DNA of 64,000 nucleotides from positions 64,605,911-64,669,910 of the forward strand of contig NC_039360.1 in the NCBI RefSeq assembly GCF_003573695.1, written 5' to 3'. The stretch comes from Papaver somniferum. Taxonomy: Eukaryota; Streptophyta; Magnoliopsida; Ranunculales; Papaveraceae. Position 1 is the first letter of the stretch, and each line of letters begins with the position of its first letter. Position numbers and translations under genes: made by a program. The notes below the pieces were generated by a model, which was not told the DNA's origin, searched no databases, and worked only from the letters and a program-made list of their open reading frames with translations. Shown here in pieces: positions 9,657 through 21,000 of this stretch.

Positions 9657-12316
9657 ATGTATCCAAGTGGTCATAGACATGAGAAGAATTTAAAAGATGT
9701 CCAAAAAGATCTTGCTGATAAAGGTTTCACACTCTCTACCATTCCTTGTGAAAATGCCAAATCAATTCTTTCTGTCAAACTTTTCTCTGATCAGTACTGT
9801 GATGATCAATCAATCATAATTTCTATAGGTCAAATTCTCGCAGGTCTCCCTATTCCTCTTTATGATCCAAATCTTCCTTTATTCTATGAAATTCTCGCTC
9901 ACCCAGGATTTTCGCGAGCTATCTTCCAACTGAGTGGGGATTGCATCCGTTTGATGCTAGAGTTCGCTAACCGTGGTGCTGGTAAAGGATCTCTGTACTC
10001 CAAAGAATTTAGGGATCCTAAATTCGCAGACCTAGAGATAATTGCTGAGAAATACACAGTAGCGAGTTTCTTTGAGAACTATGAACTTATATCCATGAAG
10101 AAAGAGAATACTCGCTGGAGCATTCGCTTAAAAAGGAAAGATAACATTGATGAAGCTAAAATTCTCATGCAAGATATTGACTGGCACTCTGGTAAAAACA
10201 CAACTCCTCGCCAATCCAAAGATGATAAATGGTGTGTTTTTCCTTTAATGTTAAAACGACCTTACATTGCTGGGTCAAATGTTCTTCCTGCGAATCTCGC
10301 TGCTTATCAACCTTGGGTTTTCTCTTGGCCCGATAAGGAGAAAGAGGTATGTTTCTTCCCATTTAGTTCACTTTACATTTCTTTATTTATCTTTATTATT
10401 TTGTTCGCTAACTCTTGCGACATTCTGCAGATCCAAAAACTGAAAGATAGTTATAACAGGACTGGGAAAGCTAGTACTCTGTTAGCTCTTCGTCCATACA
10501 CAGATGAGGTAAGAAATTTTTCCTTATGATTTTAAACTATATACTGTTGCTTCCATCTCTTATTTCTATCTGTGTGTGAAGATTATTGCTGAAATAGAAG
10601 AGCCTGCTGATGTTGCGAAGACTGGTGATAAAGGTAAAGGTACTCTTCGCAGAGAAAAATCAACTGCTCCTCCTTCAAAGAAAAGGAAAGTCCGTTCTTC
10701 TTCTCCTTCAAATATTCCTCCTCAAGAAAATTCCGAAAGTGACAATGATGATCTTGTCGCAAGTAAATATTTCCCACCTGAATCTTCTATGGCTAAGCTC
10801 TCTGGCCTCTTTTCTGATTCTCTGCAAGGCTCTTGCTACACTTTGCGATGTCCCTTTACTGGATGGTGATAGTTCTCTTCGTAGAGTTTCTAGATCAGTG
10901 AATCCCGACTTCTTGCATTCCCTCAATAGTCTGGTATATTTTTATCCTTTTATTTTTTCATTGTAATAACTCAAAATTTCTTTCTATATTAATATTTTGT
11001 ATATATTCTCGTAGGCTGGAAAAGCTTCTTTCGCTGTTGCCTCGGATCTAGAGAGGAGACGCGAAAATCTTGAAAAGAAAAATCTTTAATTTCGCACAAA
11101 GAATGAAGAATTGGAAGCTGAAGTTAAAGGTCTTCGCGAAAAAAATAGACAACTAGAAATTGATTCTTCTTCGTATAAGAACAAAATTTCTAGTCTTCAG
11201 CAAGCTAATAATCAGCTTTACGGTATGTTACTTTTCTCTTTTCCCTTCATTCATTCATCCTGTTGTTTTATATTATTTAAATGATCCTTTTTGCAGACAT
11301 TTATGGTCTTTCTGATGAAGTTGTCCTTCTTCGTTCGTTTCCTAATGCCTTGGATAATGATACCCTTCTTGAGCGTCTTAACAATTCTTTAAATAACTTC
11401 TCAAATGATAGAATTTCATCTCTTTCTCTAAATGAACTTAGATCTAAATTTCGCCTCTTAGAAATTGACCATAGATCTAGTTTAGGCTTAGCCAACCGAT
11501 TTAAGCGTCTCCTTCTTGATTATAAAGAGAAAACCAATGAGTTAAGAAACAAAATTAGCGGTCTTATAGATGATAAGGATCGCATCTCTGATCAAGGTGC
11601 TAAGGCTTTGGCGAAATTCCAAGAGACTCTTCTTGAAGTTCAACTTGAACGAGATGAAGCTAACCGCAAGAACATCGAACTCTGCGAAAGGGAAAACCAA
11701 ATTCGTTATCGTCTTATTATAAGTAATGAGGATGAATTTGTTTGGGCTGCGAAAATCTTAGATGATGCCAGAAAAGATTTAGGTGTAAATGTTAGTCTCC
11801 AAGTTGAGCATACAGCCTTGATTAAAGATATGATTTCTGACAGAGAAGGTTACTAACTGCTCTTCTTTACTAATCTTTTGCTTCTTATGAATTTTCATCA
11901 TGTTAATAGTTGATTATCTTTTGCTCGCAGATTATGAAAGTAGATATCGTGAAAAGATTGAGGAACTCGAAGCTGAAAAAGAGGAACTCGCAAAGAATCT
12001 TTCTTCTCGCAACGACAAGTATTCAAGATTAAAGAATCAAATCAAGATCACTGTTGTGAATTTTAAGAATGATGCTATGCATTTTCGCAATCAAACTATC
12101 CAAATGGTTTGTGACGATCATAATATCCCACATTCTGATTATCCTTGTCTCTTGGAAGAAATCCCACAGAATACTCCCAGTTTGATTATCTCTGATAGCG
12201 AAGCTGATGATGAAGAATCCGATGGTGATGAAGGTTCTGATGGTGATGAAGATTCTGACGCAGACGAAGAAGGGAACAAGTCTGATGAAGATAATGAAGG
12301 ATCAACTAAGAAGTAG
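9657..12316 (+). pseudogene. Spliced antisense gene in Tat-like element (PF04195-like, coiled coil)
   Basis: Six exons join in consistent phase with GT-AG introns: 9657-10346, 10431-10508, 10582-10933, 11015-11222, 11297-11848, 11931-12316. The N-terminal region (about residues 60-200) resembles the putative gypsy-type transposon domain PF04195 (GLPIPLYDPNLPLFYEIL...FSRAIFQLSGD). A basic SKKRKV nuclear-localisation-like motif follows in exon 3. Exons 4-6 encode a long heptad-rich coiled coil, and the protein ends in a tail of about 40 Asp/Glu/Ser residues. Damage: a frameshift near 10825 and an in-frame TAA in exon 4 near 11088. Extra antisense ORFs are known in Tat-lineage elements; their function is unknown. 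The exon model is my inference. Confidence 0.6.
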
Positions 12317-12700
12317 TCTTTATTTCTTTCTTTGATTCTTTGTAATACTTGTACATTTATTCCTTCTTTCTGTATATTTGTGTTTCTTTCTTTTTTACCT
12401 GCATTCATTAAAACAATTCTTCCTTGCAATACAGTTAATCAATATGATCATTAATTTTGAATCTTTGAGTAAATCTATCATATGGAGACAAATAACATTT
12501 TCTAATTTCATACATTCCCATACTTGCCTCTGTTATTTGTATCCAAATGAGAGATTTTATAAATTTTTCTTATTTTATGCCTCAATTTCGTAGTTAATTA
12601 TGTATAATTTCGCTATCTTATGCGAAGTGAATTTTGATTCTTTTCAAAATCTCATTCCTGTGTGGTCTTATTTTTCCTTCCTAATTAAAGGTCTTATTAT
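12317..12700. other. Downstream region of antisense gene
   Basis: AT-rich 3' flank of the plus-strand gene. Contains no supported ORF. Several TTCGC/GCGAA motifs occur, as elsewhere in the element. Confidence 0.4.
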
Positions 12701-13035
12701 GCCACCTCTTGTCATTGCGACAAAATCGCAGGACGTCCTTGCACTTTCATGCAAAAACCCATTGATCTTGCCTTAACTTTTTCTTTAGTATTATGGCCTC
12801 TTCAGGAATGTTGCGACAATATGATAGGTCTAAATATTCTTGCGAAAATAAAGCCCCATGACATTGTCGTCTTGCGACGAAATCGCAGGACGTCTTCGCA
12901 CTTACATGCGAAAACCCATTGATCTCGTCTTATCTTTTTCTTTTGTATTATTGCCTCTTCAGGATTGTTGCACAAATATGACAAGCCTTAATACCCTTGC
13001 GAATAAAAAGCCTCATGACATTTGCGTCTTAAGAC
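12701..13035 (+). repeat. 157-bp tandem repeat
   Basis: Just over two units with a period of about 157 bp. GCGACAAAATCGCAGGACG at 12717 recurs as GCGACGAAATCGCAGGACG at 12874, and GCCCCATGACATT near 12853 recurs as GCCTCATGACATT near 13011. Non-coding and internal to the Tat-like element. Confidence 0.8.
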
Positions 13036-13049
13036 ACTTATCAGCTCCC

Positions 13050-13515
13050 TAATGGAGGGTGCCGCCCTTATCTCCCCCCTGGTTGCCCCTTCAAGGAGGC
13101 GTACTTCTACCATACAAGGTTAGCTCCTCCCATCCAGTCTTAACAACAACCAGTTGTTTTCGCAGCCTCTTATCCCTTTTACCTATAGGGCTTATGGTTA
13201 CGAGACTGCACCCTAAGTGGGGTTTTTCAGGCCGAGTGCAGTATAAGCCAAGACTTGTCAAGAATGGCAAAGTACGCTTCAAACGTCCCTGGCACTCTTG
13301 ACTCAACCGTGTACCTCGGCGCCTTGATCAGATCTGCACTCCTTGGGAGAGTCCTTATTACCTTAGTCGCCCAACCTAAGTCATATGCTTAAGCTGAGAA
13401 TCCAAGGTGCCTCTCCCGGATGGGCTTTATTGACCCCAAATCTCCATGACTCAGGTTCCGGTGGCGGTGTAGCCTTTCCCTGAGCCATGCAACAGGTACC
13501 CCCTTATATGACGTA
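13050..13515. other. GC-richer non-coding block in Tat-like element
   Basis: About 460 bp with roughly half G+C by eye, against about one third in the surrounding element. Begins near GGAGGGTGCCGCCC and ends near CAGGTACCCCC. Short frames on both strands have no recognisable domain. It lies between the tandem repeat and the end of the protease region, where RT and integrase would be expected. Function unknown. Confidence 0.5.
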
Positions 13516-13840
13516 CTTTAGGTCTTACATTTGCCTCTTGCGAAATTGTATTCGCGAACTAGGGTGTACGCCATAAAGGTTCGCCTCTTTCTCTTTTGTC
13601 ATTTTTCTCTGATTATTTCTGTAAAATTCATTATCTCTGCGAGAGTCTCGCACATCACATATTGTATTTGGATTTCGCAATCTCAATTTTGTCATTCAAT
13701 CAAATGTATTTTTGAGAATTTTACTTATTGCGAGAGTGTCGCAACAACTTAATCATTCATACATTTCTTGTTTTTATTACCTTTGCCATCCTCTGTTATT
13801 ATTTTCTACTACTGCTTCCTTGGTAGTGGTATGTTCATTT

Positions 13841-14345
13841 TTATTCTGAGCTAGCATTAGTTTCGCAACATCTCTTCTCCTTTCTTTCGATTGCATCCAC
13901 CATCAACCTCTCACTTCTCTGTGTATCTTTGATTTTGTGTCGCCAATTTTCCTTCTTGTTTGCTCTTCCTTCGCAAGATTCTATCTCAGTTTCGTAACAC
14001 CTCTTTCCTTCAACCCAATCTCCCTTTATGATTCCTACACCACTGGGGTGAGGGAATTTGATGCACTGGTGGAAAGTTGAAGCTACACCTAGAATCCCAT
14101 GTAGCCAAGGTCGACCAATTAACGCATTGTAGGGTGATTCTACATCAACGACACAGAATAAGATTTCGGAAGATATTCCCTTCAATGGAATTCGCATAGT
14201 AACCTCCCCTTTAGGCTTGTTAGCAGTACCATTAAAACCATATATCTATATGTTGATGGTATAAGATCATCATCTCTTCCTCCCATAGTTTTATAAGTAT
14301 GATAAAATAAGATGTTCACAGAGCTTCCAGTATCGATTAGAATTC
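13841..14345 (-). pseudogene. Retroviral-type aspartic protease region
   Basis: The minus strand encodes LIDTGSSVNILF with the catalytic DTG at 14320-14334. In a neighbouring frame (13841-14197) it then encodes VVDVESPYNALIGRPWLH followed by VASTFHQCIKFP, the block typical of Tat/Ogre-type gypsy proteases. A frameshift separates the two blocks near 14210. In an intact element this enzyme cleaves the Gag-Pol precursor in the particle. Coding stops at 13841 with no RT following. Confidence 0.75.
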
Positions 14346-14407
14346 TATTAATTGCCCATGAATCTTCAGCTTCATCATCCTCATCTTCTTTCGTTTTGGA
14401 TTAATTT

Positions 14408-17084
14408 CTAATTTATTTTACCACCAATGATGATCATGCACCTCTTCACCTTCGGGAATTCTTCTGCGGTAAAAGAAATGATCTGTTTCTGCCATTCCTC
14501 TAGTGGCGAGATTTTCGCAATATTCATAATTTCTCTTCCATCGTTATCTCTTGCGAACACTCTACTCAAAACATTATCATGAAAATCTTCAATTGTCTTA
14601 TATGAATGTACGATAGAGTGACAGAATAGATTTTTTGCTTTTGCACCAACTTCTATGAAGAATGTTTCCTTCTTTTTCATCGTGTTCACTTTGTGATGCT
14701 CTGGTGGTGGTGGCAATGGTTGAGATTGTGGATGCCCTACCAAAAATGGTTTAGTTTTCCTTGATCTATCATTCTCAAAATAATTCTTTTTACATTTCTG
14801 CAATCATTTGTTGTATGTCCATGAAAATGATGATAAGAACAAAACTCATGGCTTCTGTGGTTTGGAGGTGGTTCCGTTCCCATGTTCCATGGTGTTGGTA
14901 TATTCTCCATCAAAATTATAGCTTCCCATATTTTCTCCACACTTGCATTTAGAGGTGGCATCTTGATTTCTTCCCATACTACCTTGTGACCTCCTTGTCC
15001 TCTATTATAGTTTTGTCTTTGACCTCCATAAGTTTCTTGTGGTTGATCGAGTCTTTGAATCTTGTTATTTCCACCACGATTGTAGAAATTTCTTTCTCTT
15101 TCATACTCCTTGATCTCGGCTTCCCATAGCCACCAGTTTCTGTTGATTGTTACCCGTCACCTTCTCTTGTTGTACTTGCGAAGTATTCGCTACTGTGTTT
15201 ATTAGCTTGGGTAATAAGCTTGCATTCGCTGTTGTGAGTGGTTTCGCAACTGGATATGATTCCATTTCATTTTGCCTTTCCTCTAGAGCAATGTATTCTT
15301 CTTGAAGTTCTCGCAATTCAGTCATTGTGATCGTATTCTTGACTCTGAAAATTTGGACATACAATAGGTTTGTTGCAAACATAGCATTGATAAATGATAA
15401 TATAAGATATCTCTCATCTACACGGCCAGCCATTTCGCTACACATAGTTCTCCATCTTTTAGTCAGGTGTTTCAAACTTTCGCCAATCCTCTGTTTTAAT
15501 CCAAACACATCTTCTATACCAGGTCGCGAAGAATTATTACTTATATATGCCCCTAGAATGTAGTCTGCAAATGATTGAAGGATGTTATTGTATTCTTGGT
15601 AGACCTTCAAACCATTTTAACGCCTCTCCTGTTAAGCTGGATGCGAAATATTTGCACAATACGGCATCATGATTTTCCCATTGTAACATGCACCTCACAT
15701 AGGCTTTAATGTGTTGAATTGCACAAGTTGTTCCATCAAAAATGCTGGTTAATGCGGGCAAATTGCATTTCGGTGGTATTCCTCCTAATTGTACTTCCCT
15801 TGTAAATGGAGTTTTCGCAGCTTCTTCTATTGCTTCATCCAATTGTCTTCTGCCTACTTCTCCTCTATTATTTAGCATTCCTCTCATTTCTTCTAATTCT
15901 TTCAAGATTTGTTTATTTACACCTGAATCTTGATCCATTGGTCTTTTTAATTTCGCTTCTCTTCTTCTGCGTTCATGTCTATCTTCTCTCGCGAAATTTT
16001 GTATTTCTTCTTCATTATCCTCATCTCGTCTTCTTCTGCGATTCTCTTCCTCATCTCTATTTTGAATTCGCATATGATGATGCCTTTCATTTTCCCCTCC
16101 ATGATTTTGTTCATTTCTTATCAATTCCATTCGCTGTCTTTCAGCCATCCTCTGTACTCTATCATACTCCTCATTGAGATTACCGTTATTCCGGTTTTGT
16201 GTACGCCTTCTTTATAGATTGTCGTGATTGTTCTGGAGAATTGTCTCTTGAAGCTCCTGTTCTTCCATTTCCGCTCTCAATCTTTCACGTTCGCAGATTA
16301 AACGTGCTTGTTCAGCATAATGTCTTTCAGTTTCTTCTTCAATTGTCTGTTGATTTCCTTGAGTTTCACTTTCATGTAAAATTCTTCTTCATTCCTCTCG
16401 ATTTCCTTCGCCATCTTGGTCATTTCGTCCTTGACGTTGTCCGTTCTCTTGATTTCCACCATTTTTCCCATCATCAAAAGTTTCATTTTGTGGAACGTAA
16501 CGATCATCAGCTCTTTCTCTATTTTCGCGATATTCTTCATTAGGATTTGATATTTCTTCTTGAATATTGTTTCCATCATTGATTGTGGGTGAGTTTCGCC
16601 TCATTTCTCTTCTAGTCGATCTTGAATATGATTTTGTAATACTTCTCGATCTTCTATTCTGTAGTCTTATATTCTCCATCCTTAATTCGTGATTTTGCCT
16701 TGTTAGATTTGCACGTTCTTCTGCCTCAGCTCTTCTTTCTTCATGTATTCTTCGTCTCAACGTTTCTAACGCTCCAATTTCCTCATCTCCATGAATTATT
16801 CCTTCATCTGCTTCTTGATTTCTCTCTTCTTGTCTATGGTTTTTGTTTTGTTGCTCTTCTTCTACTTCTTCTACCGAATTTGATTGCCAAGTGTGTATAC
16901 TCACCCTATCATAATCTTTATTCCTTCCTTGAACTAATGTTTGTTGAATTGGTGGTGTAATTTGATTTTCTCTATTACTTCTCATTCTAGTAGATTCTCC
17001 CATTTCACTTCTTTCTCTCCCATCAATTCTCTTGCTTCTTCCAACAGTAGTCGGTTGTTCGGATGTATTTCTTCTTCTAGCCAT
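14408..17084 (-). pseudogene. Tat-like gag, frameshifted
   Basis: Minus-strand frames 16389-17084, 15585-16148, 15101-15610, 14737-14961 and 14408-14803 make up one gag. The N-terminal part is very rich in Arg, Glu and Asn with coiled-coil character. The core (from residue 110 of the 15585-16148 frame) matches the retrotransposon gag family: PFTREVQLGGIP, then LTGEALKWFEGLP. Near the C terminus a Cys-His motif C-x2-H-x4-H-x4-C (CSYHHFHGHTTNDC) replaces the usual CCHC, as in Tat elements. Gag forms the particle and binds RNA. Breaks between frames show it is no longer intact, though every segment is recognisable. Confidence 0.75.
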
Positions 17085-17200
17085 TTCTTCAATGTTAACA
17101 ATATTGCAAGAAATTATGGAAAATTCTTAATCAATCACTCTAAATCTTCACAAATCTCAATATTAATTTTCAGTTTTTTTTAGAATAATCTTCAATACCT

Positions 17201-17217
17201 CCCTGTTTCTAGCGCCA
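17201..17217 (-). other. Primer-binding-site candidate
   Basis: The minus strand reads TGGCGCTAGAAACAGGG three bases after the 5' LTR end (CA at 17222-17221). It starts with TGG, the complement of a tRNA CCA end, as a primer-binding site must. I could not assign the tRNA. Confidence 0.55.
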
Positions 17218-17220
17218 TTA

Positions 17221-17689
17221 TGTAGTTGCAGGAAATCCTACACTACACCCCTCATGATTTCATTATTAGTCAACTCATTTTTAGATTTACACTCTTAATT
17301 TTATTGATAAATCTTTGAATGTTCTTACAAGAAAAGATAAAAGAATCAAGAATGACTTCTGCTCTAGACTTTCTCTCTCCTATTTACTTGTTTCTTACTC
17401 AAAAAAGATCTCTCCCTTTCCTTTACAACTGAACGACTATTTATAGGGAAATACATAATGGATGACAGCTAATCCGTCCTTTATTTTCGGGTATGGTTTG
17501 CGACATTCTCGCAACCTTACAAATGTTAATTTCGCAAGCTTTCTAATTTTCGCAGAATTATCACATATTTCTCATGATTCTAGATGACGTCGTTTATCGT
17601 ATCATTTCTGAAATTTTTCTGCGACGCTGTTGTGTTGTGTAGTTGATAATTACGCTGAGACATTATCGTTGCGAGATTCTGATCCTACA
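17221..17689 (-). repeat. 5' LTR of Tat-like element
   Basis: 469 bp, matching 8819-9289. Ends TG...CA are intact on the plus strand (TGTAGTTG...ATCCTACA). The minus-strand TATA motif CCCTATAAATAG recurs here near 17438-17449, the likely promoter for element transcription towards gag. Confidence 0.88.
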
Positions 17690-18071
17690 GTCCGAATGAA
17701 TTGTCAAATAACAAGAAGAATGGTGTAATTGAATCTCCTAAAGACAAGAATGTTGGATTTACTGGAATTTTGAATTCTCCAAAGGATTTTCCAATTTTAT
17801 CTGGTGATAAATTGATAGATGTGGGAAATAGCAAGAAAACTGAATAACCAAATGGATGGAACAAATTTTGGTAAGTTTGCATCTCCTAGTAAATTTAATG
17901 CTTTAATTGAGGTGGTGGAAAAACAGGACCAAGTTTTTCTAAGGCAGTGACTAAACCTATTAAGGGTAAAAAGGCAGTACCAAATGTCACTACTAGAAAG
18001 CAGGCAAATAATTCTGTAAAATTGGGTAATGGGATGGGGAGTTATAATACTTCTTAATCATCACAATCTCA

Positions 18072-21000
18072 ATGAGAGTCATCTATTGGAATGTCAGAGG
18101 TTTGAGAAGAAATCAAGCCAAAGACAAAATTAGAAGTTTAGTAAATCAGTTTAATCCTTCATTACTTTGGATTGCAGAACAAAAAGTAAGAGTTTCTAGT
18201 AGTATTTTAAAACAGTTAAGATTACCTAGTATGAGTAGCATGGTTATTCATAATTCTTGTGGAACTTCAAAAGGAAATATTTGGGTTTTTTGAATTCTTC
18301 TTTATAAATTCCTTCTGTAATTTCTACTACAAGGCAAGTTATAACAATTCAAGTAGGGGAAGTTTTAGTTACAGGTGTTCATGCTGCATGTCTCACTATA
18401 GACAGAAGATTATTATGGGATGAGATATTTGAGATGAAGTTACCATGGTTAGTAATAGGAGATTTTAATGTACTACTTACTTGTGAAGAGAAAAGGGGTG
18501 GTAGAAATCCACTCAGAATATCAATGCAGGAGTTCAGAGATTGCCTTGAATCTTGCAATTTGATACAAGCTCCCAGGTCTGGAATTCAATATTCATGGTG
18601 TAACAACAGAGCAGGCAGGAAAAGAGTTTTGTGTGATTTAGATAAAGCTTTTTACAATATAAAATGGCTGGAGAAATATGATGGATGAAATTATAAAGTG
18701 GGAGTTAGAGGGACTTCAGATCATGGTGCTTTAATGGGGGGTGTCACAAATATTACAAGACCAACAAATATACCATTTAGATATCAAGCTGTCTGGACAA
18801 CTCATCCTGATTTTTACAAGGTAATTCAAGATTCATGGAATGAGGAATGCTTTGGGAATCCAGCTTTCTGTTTTATCAGTAAACTAAAAAGAATCAAAAA
18901 TTGGCTTAAACAATGAAACTGGGAAGTATTTAGGGACCTAAGAGTTAAAGTCAAAACTACCGAAGATGATGTACCGGCTGCTTCATTGAAGTCTGATGCA
19001 GATCTTGAAAATATTGAGTTATTGAATAAATTAGTTACTGCAAGGGGTAAGCATGAATTAGCTTCTCAACAATATAATGAATTAATGAGAGATAAAGCTA
19101 GAGTTAAATGGGTTAAAGAAGGAGGTGCTAATACAGATTTCTTTCATACAACCATGAAAATTAGAAAAGCTTATAATAATATTGCTGAATTAGAGGATAC
19201 AGATGGTAACGTAGTCACTGATCAAGAACAAATTTCATATATTTTAGTGTCTCATTATAAAAAAGAATTTTGAGAAGAAGAATGTAGTTTTTGGTGAAGA
19301 AATTTTTGAGGTAATACCAAGAATACTAACTGATGAAGACAATAGTTTTTTGGATGTTGTTCCCTATCAAGAGAAAATTAAAAATGCAGTTTTTGGGATG
19401 GATGCAAACAGTGCTCCCGGTCCTGATGGATTTCCAGGAAGTTTTTACAAATATGCTTGGAATGTGGTTGGAAAGGAGTTGGTGGAGGCCATTCAATTTT
19501 GCTGGAAAAACAGGTTCATACCAAGAGGTTTTAATTCTAATTTCTTGTTTCTTCTGCCAAAGGTTCAAGGCACAAAAAAAGCTGAGCATTTTAGACCAAT
19601 TGGTCTAGCAAATTTTAACTTTAAAATCATTACAAGAATTATAACTGACAGAATTGGTACTGTTATTGGGAGAATGATATCATGTCAACATGGAGCTTTC
19701 ATCAAAGAAAGAAATATACATGAAAAAGTTGTGTTAGCATCTGAGTTAGTGAATGAGATTGAAGTGAAAAGAAGGGGAGGAAATGTAGGACTCAAAATAG
19801 ATATAACTCGATCATATGATTCCTTGAGATGGAATTTTCTTTTTGAAGTATTGAGAAGATTTGGTTTTTCTGAAGTTACAATTCAATGGTTAAAGAAGAT
19901 TTTTGAATCAGCCAAGATATATGTTCTTGTTAATGGAGGCCCATGTGGATTCTTTGATGTGAGAAGGGGATTGAGGCAGGGTGACCCTCTGTCACCAATA
20001 CTATTTGTACTAGCTGAGGAAGTGCTGAGTAGAAATATTAATAAGCTTGTGCTGATGAAAATTTCAACCAATGGTATGCAGAGGAGGGAGTCAACCAACA
20101 CATTTGATGTTTGCTGATGACATATTCATTTTTTGTAATGGTAATAAGAGAACATTGAAGAACTTGATGGAGTTATTAATGAAATATCAAAATTCATCAG
20201 GTCAGGAAATAAATAAAGCAAAAAGTAAATGTTTTGTGGGTGGAACTTCAACTACAAGAAAACAAGGGATATCTGATTTTTTACATATGGAGTTGTCTTC
20301 TTTTCCAGATAAGTACTTGGGAGTTATGCTAAATCCTGGAAGATTAAAAACACAACAAGTATGGGAATAGTTGAACTGATGCAGAAGATGTTGGCTGGGT
20401 GGATGGGTAAATTGTTAACCTTTTCTGCAAGATTAACTCTTGTTAAGTTTGTCTTATGTAGCATGCCTATATACACAATGTTAGTATAGAAGTGGCCCAA
20501 TTCAGTGATAATGGTGTGTGAAAGAATTATCAGAAATTTCTTGTGGTCTGGGGATCCAAATATGAAAAAGCTAGTGACTGTGAAATGGGATGAAGTAAAT
20601 GCACCTGTGGGGGAAGGAGGAGTGGGGCTTAGAAGACTAGAAGTGATGAATAAAGAATTGTTAATGAAATTATTGTGTAAAATTGAAAATGAAGATGAAG
20701 AATGGACTACCTTTACGAGGGCTAAGTACATGGACAAAAATGGTGATGGACTAAATACTATAAACAATCTTTTATGTGGCCTGGTCTTAAATAGGTGATG
20801 GCAAAAGTGCATGAAGGCAGTAAATGGTTTGTAGGTGATGGGCAAAGAATTTCAGTCTGGAAAGACAAATAGATTAAAGATTATGCTCTAATAGATAGAC
20901 ATGTTGGTGATAATTACATTTTGCAGAATGTTGATTTAAAGGTGAAAGACTTAATTCAGAATGGAGAATGTCATATTCCAGTAGCTATGCTGAATTATTT

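Larger units (their letters stand above)
8819..17689 (-). mobile_element. Ty3/gypsy Tat-like LTR element, non-autonomous
   Basis: 8871 bp with LTRs at 8819-9289 and 17221-17689, flanked by the 5-bp target duplication GTCCG (8814-8818 and 17690-17694). Orientation is minus. A primer-binding-site candidate abuts the right LTR, and a purine-rich tract (minus strand of 9290-9315) abuts the left LTR. Minus-strand coding covers gag and protease only; RT, RNase H and integrase are absent. The half next to the 3' LTR instead carries a spliced gene on the opposite strand, an arrangement known for Tat-lineage Ty3/gypsy elements. Needs pol proteins from elsewhere. Confidence 0.85.
7984..18057 (+). pseudogene. 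LINE ORF1 (DUF4283 and CCHC zinc knuckle), split
   Basis: The first part reads in one frame from about 8029 to 8818; the second part runs 17695-18057. The N-terminal 150 residues resemble the DUF4283 domain found in plant LINE ORF1 proteins. A zinc knuckle C-x2-C-x4-H-x4-C sits at residues 178-191 counted from 8066 (CNHCKVTGHYVDEC). Removing the LTR element and one GTCCG target copy keeps the frame open across the junction into 17690-17844. Breaks: a stop soon after the 7984 ATG, a frameshift before 8029, a TAA at about 17845 and a shift after it. ORF1 proteins bind LINE RNA. Confidence 0.75.

Noticed and set aside
15742..17183. Plus-strand ORFs opposite gag (63-123 codons)
   Set aside because: Phenylalanine/leucine/serine-rich shadows of the Arg/Glu-rich gag on the minus strand.
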